Source: Lotus japonicus (Eukaryota; Streptophyta; Magnoliopsida; Fabales; Fabaceae). From it: a DNA stretch of 64,000 nt. The notes under the pieces were generated by a model, which was not told where the DNA came from, ran no database searches, and saw only the letters and a program-made list of their open reading frames with translations. Positions 1 to 12,172 of the stretch are shown piece by piece; the stretch's first letter is position 1; each line of letters starts with the position of its first letter. The position numbers and the translations under genes are program-made. The DNA lies in assembly GCF_012489685.1 (NCBI RefSeq), contig NC_080043.1, positions 57,496,289 to 57,560,288 of the forward strand, written 5' to 3'.

Positions 1-760
1 ACAAATCCAGAAAAGGAACGAGTAAAGGAATCCATTGAACCATTGCTTTTCATATCATGGAAATCTCAACTTTCTAGACACACATTTGATATATTCTTCA
101 TTCATCACACTAAATAAAATCAATCTTCATTCATCTGACTGGAAAAAAAATCAATTTTTAACCCCAATTTATCTAGAGCACGGGTGAAAGGATGCAAATG
201 GCCAATTATTTGACCCAGATCTGCTTTTCACCCAAAAATTGTAATTGTTTTCTTCCCTGAACAAATTGGCAGCCGCTCAAAGAGAAAGAGAGAACGATTT
301 GAGAGAAAAGCAAAAAACAGAGAAGAAAGGAAGAGGGAGAGAGCGATCGAAAAACGAGATGGAGAGAGCCAGGATTTGCCTTTGGTTTAAGGATCGATAT
401 GGATCTATTTGGGTTTGCCCCATCGGTGACAAACCCACACCCCCCACATTCGAATCCGACCCAAATCAAACAACAAAATCTCAACATGAATCTGTTAATC
501 ATCAAACCCAACAACTAGTTTTTTTCTTTTCTATTTTGCAGAGTGAAATTCACATTGATGTAAATCTAGTTTGTCTCATTTTGGATTTCTGAGTTTTGGA
601 TTTTTTTTTTCTAGGTTTGATGAGGGTTTTGGGTTTGATGATGGAGATTGGGTCTTCTGAAAAATGTTGGTGTCTTCTGAAAAATGAAGAACAGAGGAGA
701 GGTATGGAGAAGCTGAGGAAGAACATGATAGATTTTAATTTCATTTTTTGAATTTTTAAA
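1..760. other. Unassigned AT-rich sequence, no supported gene
   Basis: Short open frames exist on both strands but none shows a recognisable domain, a spliced structure or biased composition. There is a purine-rich stretch (about 280-365) and homopolymer T runs (for example 601-612). It could be a 5' flank or UTR of a gene lying to the left, but nothing here proves it. Confidence 0.4.
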
Positions 761-769
761 TTTTAATTT

Positions 770-1000
770 TTTATATACTGAAGTGGCACCCAGGTGGCGT
801 ACTTAGCATAGCCACGCCATTAATGAATGTCAGCTGAGCAACTTCCGTCCAAATTTGGACGGTTATTTAACGGAGGGACACAATTTTCACAAATTGGAAC
901 TTGAGGGATCAAAATCGCTCGTTTTAAACATGAGGGAGTCAAATCACACAACCATAATAAATCAGGGACCAAAAGTGCAATTAAGCCTTGATGTTTTTCG
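770..1000. repeat. Probable end of an unidentified dispersed repeat
   Basis: This stretch has the phrase 'gggaccaaaagtgcaatt' at about 965-982 and a short GC-rich palindrome (gtccaaatttggac, 848-861). Similar phrases are common at the ends of plant DNA transposons. No matching inverted end was found inside the window, so class and boundaries are open. Confidence 0.25.
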
Positions 1001-1134
1001 ATATAATGCCCTTGTAAGAAGAATTAGTGAGGAGTGTTATACAACTTAAAGTGTAAAATAGAAAAATAAATAATATGTTTTAAAAAATATTTATTGCATT
1101 TCTCGATATGTGTATTTCTTCTCTTTCTTTGCGG

Positions 1135-1528
1135 TTATTATTTTTTTTCTCATTTGGAAAACCAACAAAAGAAGAAAAACACACTACGGAACCGACAGAG
1201 AGTCCTTCATCAGTCGCTTCCAACTCCACATCAGGTCTATCAACTACCCTGATGGTCGAAGGTGGCTACGAGCCCTTTTCCTAGCAAGCCAATTCGCCAC
1301 ACCATTACTCTCTCAAAGGAATTCAAGCTACGCTCACCCTCTAACTCCGAGACAACAGTTCCAAAATGTGTTGCCATACTAGAGCCTCCGCATGAAGACT
1401 CACATCCTTCGCATGCCCAAGAACACCAATAAGGTCATTGAAATCCGTTTCATAGATGATTTGATGGTAATCCCAATTCCATGCAAGGTCGAAGTCATCC
1501 GTCACTGCACTCGCGTCCGCCCAGTATA
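1135..1528 (-). mobile_element. LINE 3' remnant (RNase H tail)
   Basis: A poly(T) run at about 1139-1149 is the minus-strand poly(A) end of a LINE. Reading right to left, the minus strand encodes a decayed RNase H-like segment with the phrase ETDFNDLIGVL, which resembles the 'VETDS..V...L' block of plant LINE RNase H domains, followed by HAEALVWQ. It is only about 0.4 kb, heavily 5'-truncated and without an open frame for the full domain. It abuts another LINE 3' end on its right, so two LINE tails lie head to tail. Confidence 0.6.
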
Positions 1529-3556
1529 TATTTTTTTTTTGATACATCGGAAAACTAACAAGCAAGAAAAACTAACGCGCTAATAAAGAGTCCCTGAGCA
1601 CAAGAGTTTCCACCTCCCATGGTGGCTCTTCCAGGACGCAAACCTCCGGGCTAGAGGAGTGCGCTCCCACCTTGGCAAGGTGGTCCGCCGGACCATTGCA
1701 TTCCCTGTTGATCTTGGACAGCGATATTATCCAATCCCTCTCCAACATGTCTTTGATCGTGCTCAACGCAGGAAGGAAACGACGACTTTCCTCATCCCCA
1801 ACCGACTGCAGCAGCTCCTGACAGTCCACTTCCACCACGAGCTCTCTAATGCCTCGATCCCAAGCAAGGTCCAGCCCAATGAGCAAAGCTTGAGCCTCCA
1901 TGATCAAAGCATTTCCCCCTCGCCGGTGCGCATGGAAACCAAACAACCAGCGACCCTCACTATCGCGAACAAGCCCACCTGCTCCCATGCTACCCTCCTG
2001 ATCACGGAAACTACCATCCACGTTTAATTTGACCACTCCAGGAGGTGGAGGTTGCCAACGGTCACCCAACCAACAGTCAATGTCCCCGGTTCCATCCCCC
2101 AGAATCTCTATGAATTCATCATGGTCATAGCAAAGTCTGCGCCATTCCTCATCTAACGTCCATGGAGCCTCCTCAAAGACCATATTGTTCCACCACTTCC
2201 ACACACCCAGAGACCAGCAAGAAACTTCATCCCATTGCTTCCTGTAGCCTGTCTGCTAATCCAATCTCCAACCTCTCCCTCCATAAAGTCGGGCCAGGAA
2301 AATGCTCCTAAACGGAGCCATAACTCCCTCGAATGGGGGCAATTCCGCAAACAGTGCAACACATCTTCCTCCTCCGTCGAGCACCTGGTGCACGCTGGTG
2401 TCGCTGCCAAATTGCACCTGAACCTGTAGACATTCACTTGAATCGATCCTTGAAGAATTAGCCAAATAAAAGTACGTACCTTCTTAGGGACCTTTAGTTT
2501 CCATATCCACTTCCAGTTGCCAGGGGGAGGAGTGACCTGCCCTTATTCCCGGAGCCACTTATACGCATCCCGCACCGTGAAGACACCTTTGCTATTTGCA
2601 TCCCAGGTCCAAGCATCCATACGCCCAGGATCCACGACGGGGTTAATGTCCTGCAACAAACCCATAAAATCACTTGGGATCATTGTATACAGCTGCTGCA
2701 CGTTCCACTTCCCTCCTTGCACGACATCACGCAATTTGCATTCGATGTCATGGATGTCCACCGCCGGGACTGCTTCAGCCAGCTTTCCCAAGCCGCTCCA
2801 ATCCTCATGCCAAAGCGAAGTACCGCCATTATCTAACCTGAACCGGAAGCCTGATCTCAATTGGTTCCGAGCCTGCAGTAGACCCTTCCATACTGGCAAA
2901 TCCGTGTTTTTTCTCTGCACCTGCAGAATCGACGAAGAAGCTAAGTACTTGTGGGACATAACACGCACCCACAATTTATTGGTTTTATATAGCATGCTCC
3001 ACACAGCCTTTCCTAACAGCGCTGTGTTTGCAACCTCCATATCACGCACACCAAGGCCTCCCTGTCCCTCGAGTTGGTTATGGTACCCCATTTAACAAGG
3101 TGCCATCCCCTCCCACCATCTTTCCCAGCCCATATAAAAGACCTCATGACCTGGTGGATTTTGTTTGTCACTTGCTTGGGCAGCTTAAACACCTGCATCG
3201 AATATGTGGGGATGGCGGCTATCACTGCCTTTGCCAAGCAAGTTCGCCCCGCGAGGTTGAACATGCCAGACCGCCAAGAACCTAGCTTCTTCTGAATGTT
3301 TTCAAGCAAATAGTTGAAACTGCTGGTACCCATACGACCTCCTTTGAAAGGGAATCCTAAGTAACTCCACAAGTCCGCTACAAACGGAATGGGAGCAACC
3401 GAAGCAATAGCACTTCTAACACTAGCACTCACCCCCTTAGAAGTTATTGCCTTGGACTTGTGCAAATTAATTTTGAGGCCAGAATTGTCACAGAACAACT
3501 TCAACGCCGATGCCATGACCTCAACTTGAGAGGGGGGAGCTTCACCAAAAAGGATT
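1529..3556 (-). mobile_element. 5'-truncated LINE (RT C-terminus, zf-RVT, RNase H)
   Basis: Minus-strand non-LTR retrotransposon remnant; its poly(A) end is the T run at 1530-1541. Going 5' to 3' on the minus strand (3556 down to 1572) it carries the C-terminal part of reverse transcriptase (NLAGRTCLAKAVIAAIPTYS, AMRSFIWAG-like region), a zinc-binding region (CTRCSTEEEDVLHCLRNCPH) and an RNase H domain (VKLNVDGSF, AGGLVRDSEGRW, a DCQELLQSV acidic block, ECNGPADHLAKVGAH) ending at a stop at 1572. The polymerase catalytic half and the endonuclease are missing. Frameshifts near 2200, 2450-2540 and 3050 break the frame, so it is dead. No clear target-site duplication was seen. Confidence 0.85.
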
Positions 3557-4055
3557 AAACACAAAAAATCGAAATCAACAGAATAACTTTTTCATATATA
3601 CAAAATTTATCATAGAAGTCCAAAAATTATTAATAATACTTAATTTATAAAAAATGTTACCACTGAATTTATAATAAACAGATTTTTTATTTTTAAATGC
3701 CTAACTTTTTATTGTTAATATAGATAAACACGTTATAATTTTGTAGCTCATATTAATTTAACATAATATTTGTATGCATAATTTAGTTTTATTATTTTTC
3801 TATTACTATAAGATAACTAAAATGTTTCAAATATAAGTTAGAGGTATTTTTCTAAGTGCAAAAGTAATGAAAGAAAATTGTACTATGTCTTTATTGACTC
3901 CACCAGTTTAAAGTGAACCATAATGTGCCTTTTTTTTTTGTTACAGTAGGAAAATAACCATAATGTACCATTTGTGAGCTTTTTGTCATGTTTTGATCTA
4001 TCTTAAAAATATAATAAATATGGATAAAATAAAGCGCATGGGTCTTGTTCTATCT
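3557..4055. other. AT-rich spacer between two LINE remnants
   Basis: Very AT-rich sequence with T and A runs, no open frame of note, no inverted or direct repeats that I can define. Nothing supported. Confidence 0.5.
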
Positions 4056-4058
4056 CAT

Positions 4059-5600
4059 TCACCCAATAAGTTGTGGAGGAACCTCCTCAATCCACACAAA
4101 CTCACCCAGCGTAAACGGTAAAGTAGCAAACGCATCGGCCGCACAGTTACATGTACGGCGGACGAGCAGTAAAGAAAAAACCTCAAAGTTTGAAAGCAAA
4201 AAATTACAATCTCTCACAATTTAATCTAAAAAGGAGCAACCACCGTGGCGTTTCCATGCTTCGAACACAACCCGCCAAAACCCAAGGTCTCTCGCCAGAG
4301 TCATCGACCACCGCATGGAGAGAGCTTCCGCCACCGTGGGGGACGTGACTGGCCCATAGCTCCAACACGCCGCTACAAGTACTTCACCATTGCTATCCCG
4401 GGCAATAAAAGCGAATCCGCCATGTCCCTCTGAGATACCGAGGTGTCGAAATTGACCTTAAACAGACTTGGAGTTGGCCGAGCCCAATGCGTGGGGTGAT
4501 GTTGGGCATGTCGGGCTGGAGCAGCCACCATTGCCGGTCCCGGATGGAGAAAATTAGCCTTTCGCAGCATCTGGTCCACCGTTGTATGTACGTCTTGAAA
4601 CAGTAACTCATTCTGCGTGCTCCACACCGCATAAAGGATCTCAAGGGAAATTCCCATCACGTCATCATCAACAACCTGCAGAAATTCAAGCATAAAATCA
4701 TGGAATTTACGCTCCTGCTGCAGCCGCAAACCCAAGCTACTCGCAAACCACGTTGCTTTCACTATCGGACAGTACAGAAGCGCATGGTGCACAAATTCAG
4801 GAGCTGCATGGCAACAAGGGCAGGTTGGATCCAACTCCAAACCTCGTGCATGAAGCACTTCACGGACCGGTAGAGCTCCTAAGCAAGCTCGCCATCCAGT
4901 TTCGCGACATCGAGGGAGAGTTAGGGCTTTCCAAATTTTCCTCCAACCTGCACATGGCAAAGAAGGCATGCTTGAAGCCATACCAGTAGAACTCTCCTCC
5001 TTCATTTGCAAAAATTTATATATTGTCTTTGTTGTATAATACCCATCAGCTGTCAAGGGCCTAAAAAACACATCCTGATGAGGTACCAAAGGCAAAGGTA
5101 ATGCCAGAATTGACTTAGCCGTGGGTGGGCACCATATAAATTCAATTAATTGCTTATTCCATGCCAGGGAACCAGGTAACATCAAGTCTGAAACAAGGTT
5201 TATTCCTAGTTCCACTGCTAAAGTCTCAATGTACACCAAGGGAGAACTCCCAGGCACCCACTAATCTGTCCAAAGGCTAATATTTCTTCCACACCAACCT
5301 TCCACATACCACCCTTTTCGAGAGCTGCTTCAGAACGGAGAATACTAGACCATGCGTAGCTCGGACGACAACCCTTCTTTGCACTAAAAATTGTGCTTCG
5401 TGGGTAATAGACAACTTTGAAGACTTTCCCAAGCAAGGAGTCAAGACATTTAATCAAACTCCACCAATTCTTGGCCACCAAAGCCATATTAAATTTTTTA
5501 AAATCTTGGAACCCGATCCCACCACGATCGTTGCCGTTACACAAAGATTTCCAGTTTGTCCAATCTGATACACTGGCCTCAATGTCGTTTGCTTCTTCTT
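4059..5600 (-). mobile_element. 5'-truncated LINE (RT C-terminus, zf-RVT, RNase H)
   Basis: Second minus-strand LINE fragment, from a different lineage than the one at 1529-3556. From about 5600 leftward it reads GGIGFQDFKKFNMALVAKNW (RT C-terminal region), then, after a frameshift near 5250-5300, a zinc-binding region (CPCCHAAPEFVHHALLYCPI) and the start of RNase H (LFKVNFDTSVS). Another frameshift lies at about 4420. The last part is still readable as TCNCAADAFATLPFTLGEFV followed by a TGA at 4059-4061, the usual LINE RNase H end. No polymerase catalytic motif or endonuclease remains. Confidence 0.82.
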
Positions 5601-8600
5601 AATTGAATGAGTTTGATTTAAAAAAATCTCATTCAGATATGCCTACAATGTTACATGCTCTTCCTGAATCCGAGTAAGAGGAATGTCTCGGTTCTGACAA
5701 TGGTGCACGGTTGTTCTGTTAAGATCGAGTGTTGTTAGACACACATAGAAGGAACCTTCAAATGAACTCAATACAATATATTAGTAAAGAGAGAAAAGTT
5801 CAAAGTCTTAGATGGACAATGAGATAACAAAATGAGTAATATTTATATAATTATACAATTTATAAACATGTATGTATAGAGCACGATGTGACCTGTACTT
5901 GAGGTCTTGAACCTTAGTGAAGCTTTGTGGAAGACTTTTGAGATAGTTTGCTACTGTGATAACTTTTCTTGTTCGGCTAACTGATGGACGATGTAAGTCT
6001 TATTTTGGTTGTTCTCATCGGCCAACATTCAAACACAACATTCACTTTGTTGTGAGTATGTTGGACCGTCTAAAATGATATTGGGCTTGATGCCAATTTA
6101 ATTTAAGTCAATTAAATCACTGTCTAGTAGTTATTTTATGACATTTGCATTGTCGATGAACGGAATTATTGAGAATTAAAAAAAACTACAATGTTTGGAC
6201 GAACAGAACTATGAGAATTAATTATCATACTTTGAGAATAATTTACAATTTAACTAATTAAAAAAATAGAATTCTTTACACTAATATTTAATATGTTCTT
6301 TCGATAAATAGATCGATGAGCACCTCTGATTTATTTATGATAGGCGTGATTTAAATGCTTTGGTAAGCTTGGCACAGCACGATGGAGGATACATCTGCAA
6401 AATGCAGTCTAAACTTAAGTCAGATTCTAAATCACAAAGAGAATCTCAAAGTTTTAGAAGAATATTCAAATAAAAAATGAATAATGTTTATGTAAATTTA
6501 TAAGTATTGTAAGACCAAAAAATATGGCACTAAGATTAATGAATCATTTGTGAACTGACTTTAAGGTAATAGTTACACATGAGTAACTTTAGTAAATGTG
6601 TTAGATTTATTCTGCTGGGTTAACAATTGGATGAGTTGAGTCTCATCTAAATTATCCCAACTGGTCAACATATTATTTATCGTCCTAAATGATAATGATA
6701 TTAAGTCTTGTGGCCATATTTGGGCCAGTCCACATATAATTACTTTTTGTCACATCTAGACCTTTTTTTTTTTTGATAAGTACATCTAGACCTTATCATT
6801 TTGTTACTTTTTAATACTGATGTGATCATTTCTTTTTCTGATAGACAAGAATATAATGTATTGAAAAGAAGTATAAGGGATACTTTATAATAAATATAAA
6901 TTGTTTATATTTTTACCTGAAAACTCCCAATGAGACATATATTTAAATACCAACCACAGCACACCACGTGCCATGATGTTGACTGTCCACATCATTTTTT
7001 TGACCAACTCCATTTCTTTTATCTTTCACCAATATTATTAGTTATTTGATGAATCGTAGGTGCTGTTTCTTCCAACAAATGCTTTACTTAAGGATTAAGT
7101 ATATGCTGTTATTTTTACGGGTATAACTTTAATCTCACCTAATAAACACCTTCTTTTATATTTTCCTCTTGTAAAAAAAAAAACGCATTCTTTTATAATT
7201 GGATTGTACGTCTAAGTTAGCTTTTTTTATAATTTAACTGCATTGCATTTCTGGGTACCTCAAAATTTTTCAAGAACGCAGAACTTGTACTGTACTAAGA
7301 GCGACAGGGTCCTCAGAAAGCATCCCAGGATCGATTTTACTGGCTTTCATACCAGTCAAGCCCTCAAAAAGAAGGAAAAATCTTGTTTTCACATTGACTA
7401 AAATAGTCCTTTAATTTAAACCACCCCAAAAAACAAATTAAATGTGAAATGTACTTTCCAAGCATTAATTTTGTTTAGCAATGATACTATGATACTATGA
7501 TAGTGATACTTACATGCATGTGATTGCTCGAAGTTTTTATTGACCAGTCAAATAATCAAAACCAAACAAAAGTTTGCTTCCAAATCATTAGATTCCTTAT
7601 CGATGGCCATTTCATATCCTTGCTTGCAATTTCTTTTTGTCAATGTTGATTTAATAAGCATATGATATATATACTTTAACATCACTGTGTAACTGCAGAG
7701 ATAAGAAAGGGAAATTCCATTAAAGTATTAGCACAAAAAATGAGCACAAATCAATTCCTTCACATGGTAAGTTCCGCAGGGATCGTCATGTTGAAAACAT
7801 ATATAAAAATTTTAGAAATCTGAATATATATGCAATGCCATGTGCCTGTGAATTCAAGCCTGTGACAAATAATTTAATGAGTACAATAATACGGGTATAA
7901 CTTAAATGCCATGATATACTATTAGAGAGTTAGGCGTAGCCTAAATTGCAACATGTATTAATGCCTATTCAAGAGACGTTAATTTGAGTCACATACAAAT
8001 GTCTAGTCCTACAAACTGTATGATGGTTTCATGTTGAGTGATATGATTAAAATCATCTCCACATTAAATAGAACAATATAGCATTAGCATGATCCCAATA
8101 AAAAAGGAAAGTAGAGTTGGACTTGGACATACACATTATAGCATGATCTCAATAAAAAAGTAAAGTAACCTTGATTTGTATATCTAGATCGGTGAAAGGG
8201 ATAAAAAAGGTGCTTTAGCACCGAATCATAGACAAGAAGCATGAGTCAAGTGCTACATTATTGTGCTAATCATAAGATTGACCATATCAGCAACTTGCTA
8301 CTTATAATTATCCCACTCCTTTCTCACTAATGCTGTTTTAAAGTATTGAAAAAGAGTGAAGATTGATTATTAAAGGAATGCATTACTTGTCCTTTTCTCA
8401 TCATATCATTTAATATGTACTTTTAACCCTTGAAGAAAGAACAAAATTCAAAACCAATTCCATCAATGACAATTGACAGTCACGTTCATACAAATACGTT
8501 GGAGTGAATGATGAGTTTAGTGCTTGAAAGATTTTGCCGCTCATAAACTAATTTCTAGAAAAAGAAAATACGTTTTGAAATTCTTGAATGTGTAAGAAGT

Positions 8601-9700
8601 CAGTCAAGTTAACCAACTTGACCATAAAGACTAATTTGACAAGAGTGTTTTACATATTTAGATATTTTTTAACCTATTTCCTCTTTTTTAAGAATTAATT
8701 GGTGGACAACCTAACTTGTAAGTGATAAAAGAACCAAGTTTACCACTCAATAAGATGTGAATACTGAATAATGAACACTGGTCTCTAAAAATACTCATTA
8801 AGACTTTTCAAATTTATACACATATTTTGACTACCAAGGATGCAGAGTACTGTCATCCATGTGCACATTTTGATTTTTCCTCTGAAGGAAAAGCATCTTT
8901 AACTGCAAATTAGGCACAATAGTTGTGATTACTTAAAACATCAGCCATTCAATTCAACTTAGGATACTAAAAACTGTTCCTTTGAGCACAGCAAAACAAT
9001 AGAAATTATCAAAGAAACAAAAACAAACAGGCACAAGGTGCACACAAGCACAAGCCTCCACATGAGAACCAGCTAACGTTTGTCCACAGTAGACGATTTT
9101 AATATGTGACTGCCCATTTTAGAACCGTACAAGATGTGTGTCTTCACAAAAGAATCATAGCATATCCGAGGCGATGTGATTCAATGGACAGGGTTTCATG
9201 TATCGGCCCCCACCACAGTGAAAATTGGGGATGAAAACAAAAATAAATATATGTTGTTTAAAATGTCGTTTGAGAGTCTCACATTAAAAATGAGTGAGGT
9301 AAAGATTATATATAAGAGATAAGATTATAACCCTAATGCCTTAGGAGTTTTTGTGACATGTGATGTCTAATTCGCTAGTAAGGTCTTTGGAGATCTCCAA
9401 AATGTTTTAAGCAACTCGCCACTGAACATATGTATGAACCAATTTGGATTCTCGAACTATATAAATAACTAAGTGGAGATTTTATTAACTCATCACTTTT
9501 TGAAATAGTTGAGATTTTACTATCGAGGGAGCCGTAGAGAGTGACTGCAGAGAATCTAAATTAATGTAGTATTAATCAATTCTGCAAGAGTCCGGAGGGC
9601 TAACTCTTACAAAAAAAAGTTTTTTTCATACACGAAACTCGCTTGATCATGAAATCAAGTATGTGTCATATAAAGCAATCACATGTTGGTATGAAAACTA
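5601..9700. other. Long AT-rich intergenic region
   Basis: About 4.1 kb with no supported coding region on either strand. It contains a diverged direct-repeat pair (reported separately) and, at 9264-9611, a stretch bounded by tg...ca that could be an old solo LTR but lacks a convincing target duplication. The part closest to the DVL gene at 9895 presumably holds its upstream regulatory region; only the TATA box can be pointed to. Confidence 0.5.
5700..6760. repeat. Diverged direct repeat pair (about 5700-6120 and 6350-6760)
   Basis: The two halves share ordered similar phrases: an A-rich 'ataacaaaatgagtaatatt' / 'aaataaaaaatgaataatgt' segment, then gtaagtctta / gttgagtctc, then 'cgtctaaaatgatattgggc' versus 'cgtcctaaatgataatgata'. 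They lie roughly 640 bp apart in the same orientation. This could be an old element with decayed LTRs or a tandemly inserted repeat. Identity is modest and the boundaries are approximate. Confidence 0.35.
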
Positions 9701-9727
9701 TTAATTAAGTGGACATGTATATATTGG

Positions 9728-9736
9728 CTATATAAA
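9728..9736 (+). promoter_or_regulatory. Putative TATA box of the DVL gene
   Basis: The sequence ctatataaacg lies about 160 bp before the chosen start codon at 9895, a plausible TATA distance for a transcript with a 5' leader of roughly 130 nt. Confidence 0.5.
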
Positions 9737-9894
9737 CGCAGTCCAAACCAGAATCTACTAGCAAGCATTGATGATCCCTTTGAACCTTTTCATATACTTA
9801 CAATGTGTCCCTAACTTTATTCTCTCTTATCACAATCACCTTCCCTCTCCCACACACAAACAAAGAGTGGCTATTTTGGATTTCACTGATTGTC

Positions 9895-10164
9895 ATGGAT
9901 GAAAAGAGGAAGGCATCAAAGGAAACAAAGTCATTATTCTCAAGGAGTTTCTCAACAAGAAGCTCCACTTCAAACTCTCCTCTCCTGAGAAGCGCGTCTC
10001 AGAAGAGTTCCTCTTCCTCAAAATGCAATCTCTCTAGGAGCTTCTCACAGAAGAACCCTTCCATTGGTCGCAAGTGCACCAATTTGGCCAAGGAACAGAA
10101 AGCAAGATTCTACATCATGAGGCGGTGTGTGGCCATGTTAGTTTGCTGGCATGGAGATTCTTGA
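9895..10164 (+). CDS. DEVIL/ROTUNDIFOLIA-like (DVL/RTFL) small polypeptide
   Basis: Intronless 89-residue protein starting MDEKRKASKE. The N-terminal two thirds are Ser/Lys/Arg-rich and low in complexity (SRSFSTRSSTSNSP, SQKSSSSSKCNLSRSF). The C-terminus holds the conserved DVL/RTFL block at about residues 62-87, with KARFYIMRRCVAMLVCWH close to the stop. Known for the family: plant-specific small membrane-associated peptides whose overexpression shortens organs by limiting cell proliferation along the proximal-distal axis. The frame stays open upstream to an ATG at 9805, but those residues are hydrophobic and look like translated leader, and family members normally begin close to a charged Ser-rich tract, so the 9895 ATG is preferred. 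Which DVL/RTFL member this is cannot be said. Confidence 0.9.
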   Translation: MDEKRKASKETKSLFSRSFSTRSSTSNSPLLRSASQKSSSSSKCNLSRSFSQKNPSIGRKCTNLAKEQKARFYIMRRCVAMLVCWHGDS

Positions 10165-11150
10165 AAGAAAGCAGATAGCAGAACAAGACTATTATTCCAC
10201 AGACCCCCTGTTCTCATTTTGTGGGTTTAGCTGCAAATTAGACAAAGTTTTGATATTATTGATTCCATTGTAATTACAAGTTTACTAAGGTGAGTTATAA
10301 GATTTACACATTGCTGAAAAAATATATATATAGATAAATTAGACATCAGATTTTAATTATTGGATAAGCCAATTAGACATTAGATTAATCTTCCCCTTGC
10401 AGGCAGAGCATTTCTATGTTTGATTTTATCTCGTACACCTTTATTTGGGATAACTATTTAACATGAACATCTAAAAAAATTCACTGTTGGAATCCTCAAA
10501 ATGCTTTCATGTGTTAAATCTTTTAACTTCTTTCTCCTTGTGTGTGTTCTGAAGGTAAGTAAGGGTTTACTTTTTGATAGACCATATTCTCTTCTATGGC
10601 ATCAACTTAACACTATATAGACTATAGTGTGTGTTAGGATAGGTTGAATATGTGAAAGCAATTTGATTTAATTCATATGAAGAGTTCCATTCCCGTTTTG
10701 CTTCCAAGTTAGTACTAATGTCACATCAACTGTATCCAAATATAGCCTATGCAGATCTGCATTGATAATTGCAAGCTTCAACCCGGTTTGCAATATTATG
10801 CAACTTACAATACATTCACCTTTTTTTCCTCTACTTACTCTTCAATCAAGCGAATGACACCATCAAAAAGGAAAGTTTTGCAGCTTCAAGTTGAATTTTC
10901 TTTGATTTCAAGGAACTTAGGTGCCATCTAGATGTGAGTTTGATTGCAGTATGATTGTAAAGGTCGAATCCTTCTTTTTTCTAATCTATCCTCATTCGTC
11001 TTAATTAATATTTCAACCTTATGATATCAATTGGAATTCAACTATCCTTTCCTAGTCTTCTTTGCTAGGCTTCATGATCGCGTATAGTGTCGCCTTTTCG
11101 TTCATCATGTTTCAAGCTCCTAGAGTCGTGTTTTTTTTTTTTCCGCCTTA
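10165..11150. other. AT-rich spacer downstream of the DVL gene
   Basis: Presumed 3' untranslated region of the DVL gene followed by spacer. Short open frames only, with no domain or repeat structure recognised. Confidence 0.45.
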
Positions 11151-11159
11151 GTGTTATAC

Positions 11160-11539
11160 CCTACTAGTGCGATGGAATAGTATCCGGAACAAGATGAAGC
11201 TAGGGAGGAGGGAGCGAGCAATACTAATGATGTTCCTATTCTGTTGTTTGACGAAGAGGATGTAGAAGATGCGGTGGCTGCTTGTGCAAATATCATCGTA
11301 GGGGAATTCATGACCACAGAGAAACCTATGCATAAGGATCCGTTGCAAAGTTCCCTTAGCAACATTTGGTGCAATCTTGCAGGGTTTAAGATTGAGGAGG
11401 TGTGACTTAAAAAAAAAAAGATTGAGGAGGTGTGTGAGAAGGTGTACTTGATTTTCACGAAGAGAAAGATGCAAAAATGATCATACAGAGTAGTACTTGG
11501 GTTTTCCATAACTCATGGACTCTTATCCAAGCATGGAAT
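11160..11539 (+). mobile_element. LINE ORF1 fragment, left part (DUF4283-type)
   Basis: With small interruptions the plus strand reads VPILLFDEEDVEDAVAACAN, then SLSNIWCNLAGFKIEEV, then KVYLIFTKRKMQK and VFHNSWTLIQAWN. This order (acidic start, 'L..IW....G.K.EE', 'W.LIQ.W') is that of the N-terminal nucleic-acid-binding domain of plant LINE ORF1 / DUF4283 proteins. A short duplication (gattgaggaggtgtg at 11390-11405 and 11420-11435) and an in-frame stop at about 11477 show decay. The sequence is interrupted at 11540 by a solo LTR and resumes at 28772. Confidence 0.65.
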
Positions 11540-11855
11540 TGTTGGGGCTGATTGCAATGTAAGTCTCACATTGCTAATGAAGGAGAAAAAAGATAAGTTA
11601 TGCATCTTGGACAAGTCCCACATCGCTTAAATTAGTGAGGGGTGGGAGGGTCCAAGGCTATATATATAGGGATCTCAGACTCCTTGTTTCAACACACCAA
11701 AACACCAAAGATGTAGCACGTGAAAACACTTTAAGTTTATATTTGTGCTCTTTTTCTCTTATGCACTTGTTTTAGAGTATTGTGAGATGTAGTTCAAATA
11801 TTTACTTCGGAGAGTGTTGGTATACTGAGGTCATGAGGTGGTTGAGAGTGAAGTC
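11540..11855 (+). mobile_element. Copia-like solo LTR, left part
   Basis: Begins tgttggggctg and is preceded by ggaat (11535-11539). It carries a strong TATA-like run (ctatatatataggg, about 11659-11672) after an 'aagtcccacatcg' stretch, typical of Copia-type plant LTRs. At 11855 it is cut by the insertion of the non-autonomous LTR element (TSD aagtc, 11851-11855) and continues at 28605. The two parts add up to about 478 bp with tg...ca ends, and no internal Copia region is present. Confidence 0.75.
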
Positions 11856-12152
11856 TGGACTGGGCGAGACCCCAGGGTCCCTCGCCCAGGGGCGCTGGCT
11901 AAGGCGAGGAGTGCATCAGGGACTTGGGCCTTTGTCCCGGAGGCCCAACTGGCCCATTAGGATGATTTAGAGGCGCTAAGCCCAACTCCCCCAACTAAAA
12001 ATAGGGGAGGAGTACCAATTGTAAAGGACTCTTGCCTCATTTGAGAAATACACATTTGATATTCAGTTATTTTCTCTCTCTAGATTCTCCCTCATAGTGC
12101 AATCCTCACACTCTAGGGGCTATACCCTATCTCTATGTTCTTGGATAGAACA
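11856..12152 (+). repeat. Left LTR of the non-autonomous element
   Basis: 297 bp, from tggactgggcgag to ggatagaaca. Compared by eye with the right LTR it has about seven substitutions and one single-base indel (roughly 2.4 %). One substitution changes the likely TATA box (actaaaaat here, actataaat in the right LTR). Confidence 0.85.
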
Positions 12153-12154
12153 TT

Positions 12155-12172
12155 TGGCGCCGTCTGTGGGGA
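12155..12172 (+). other. Primer-binding site of the non-autonomous element
   Basis: tggcgccgtctgtgggga begins two bases after the left LTR. This is the usual position and a common form of tRNA primer site in Tat/Ogre-like plant gypsy elements. Confidence 0.7.

Noticed and set aside
9264..9611. Possible solo LTR (tgtcgtttgag ... taactcttaca)
   Set aside because: Ends are tg...ca but the flanks (taaaa versus aaaaa) are not a convincing duplication, and A-rich flanks match by chance.
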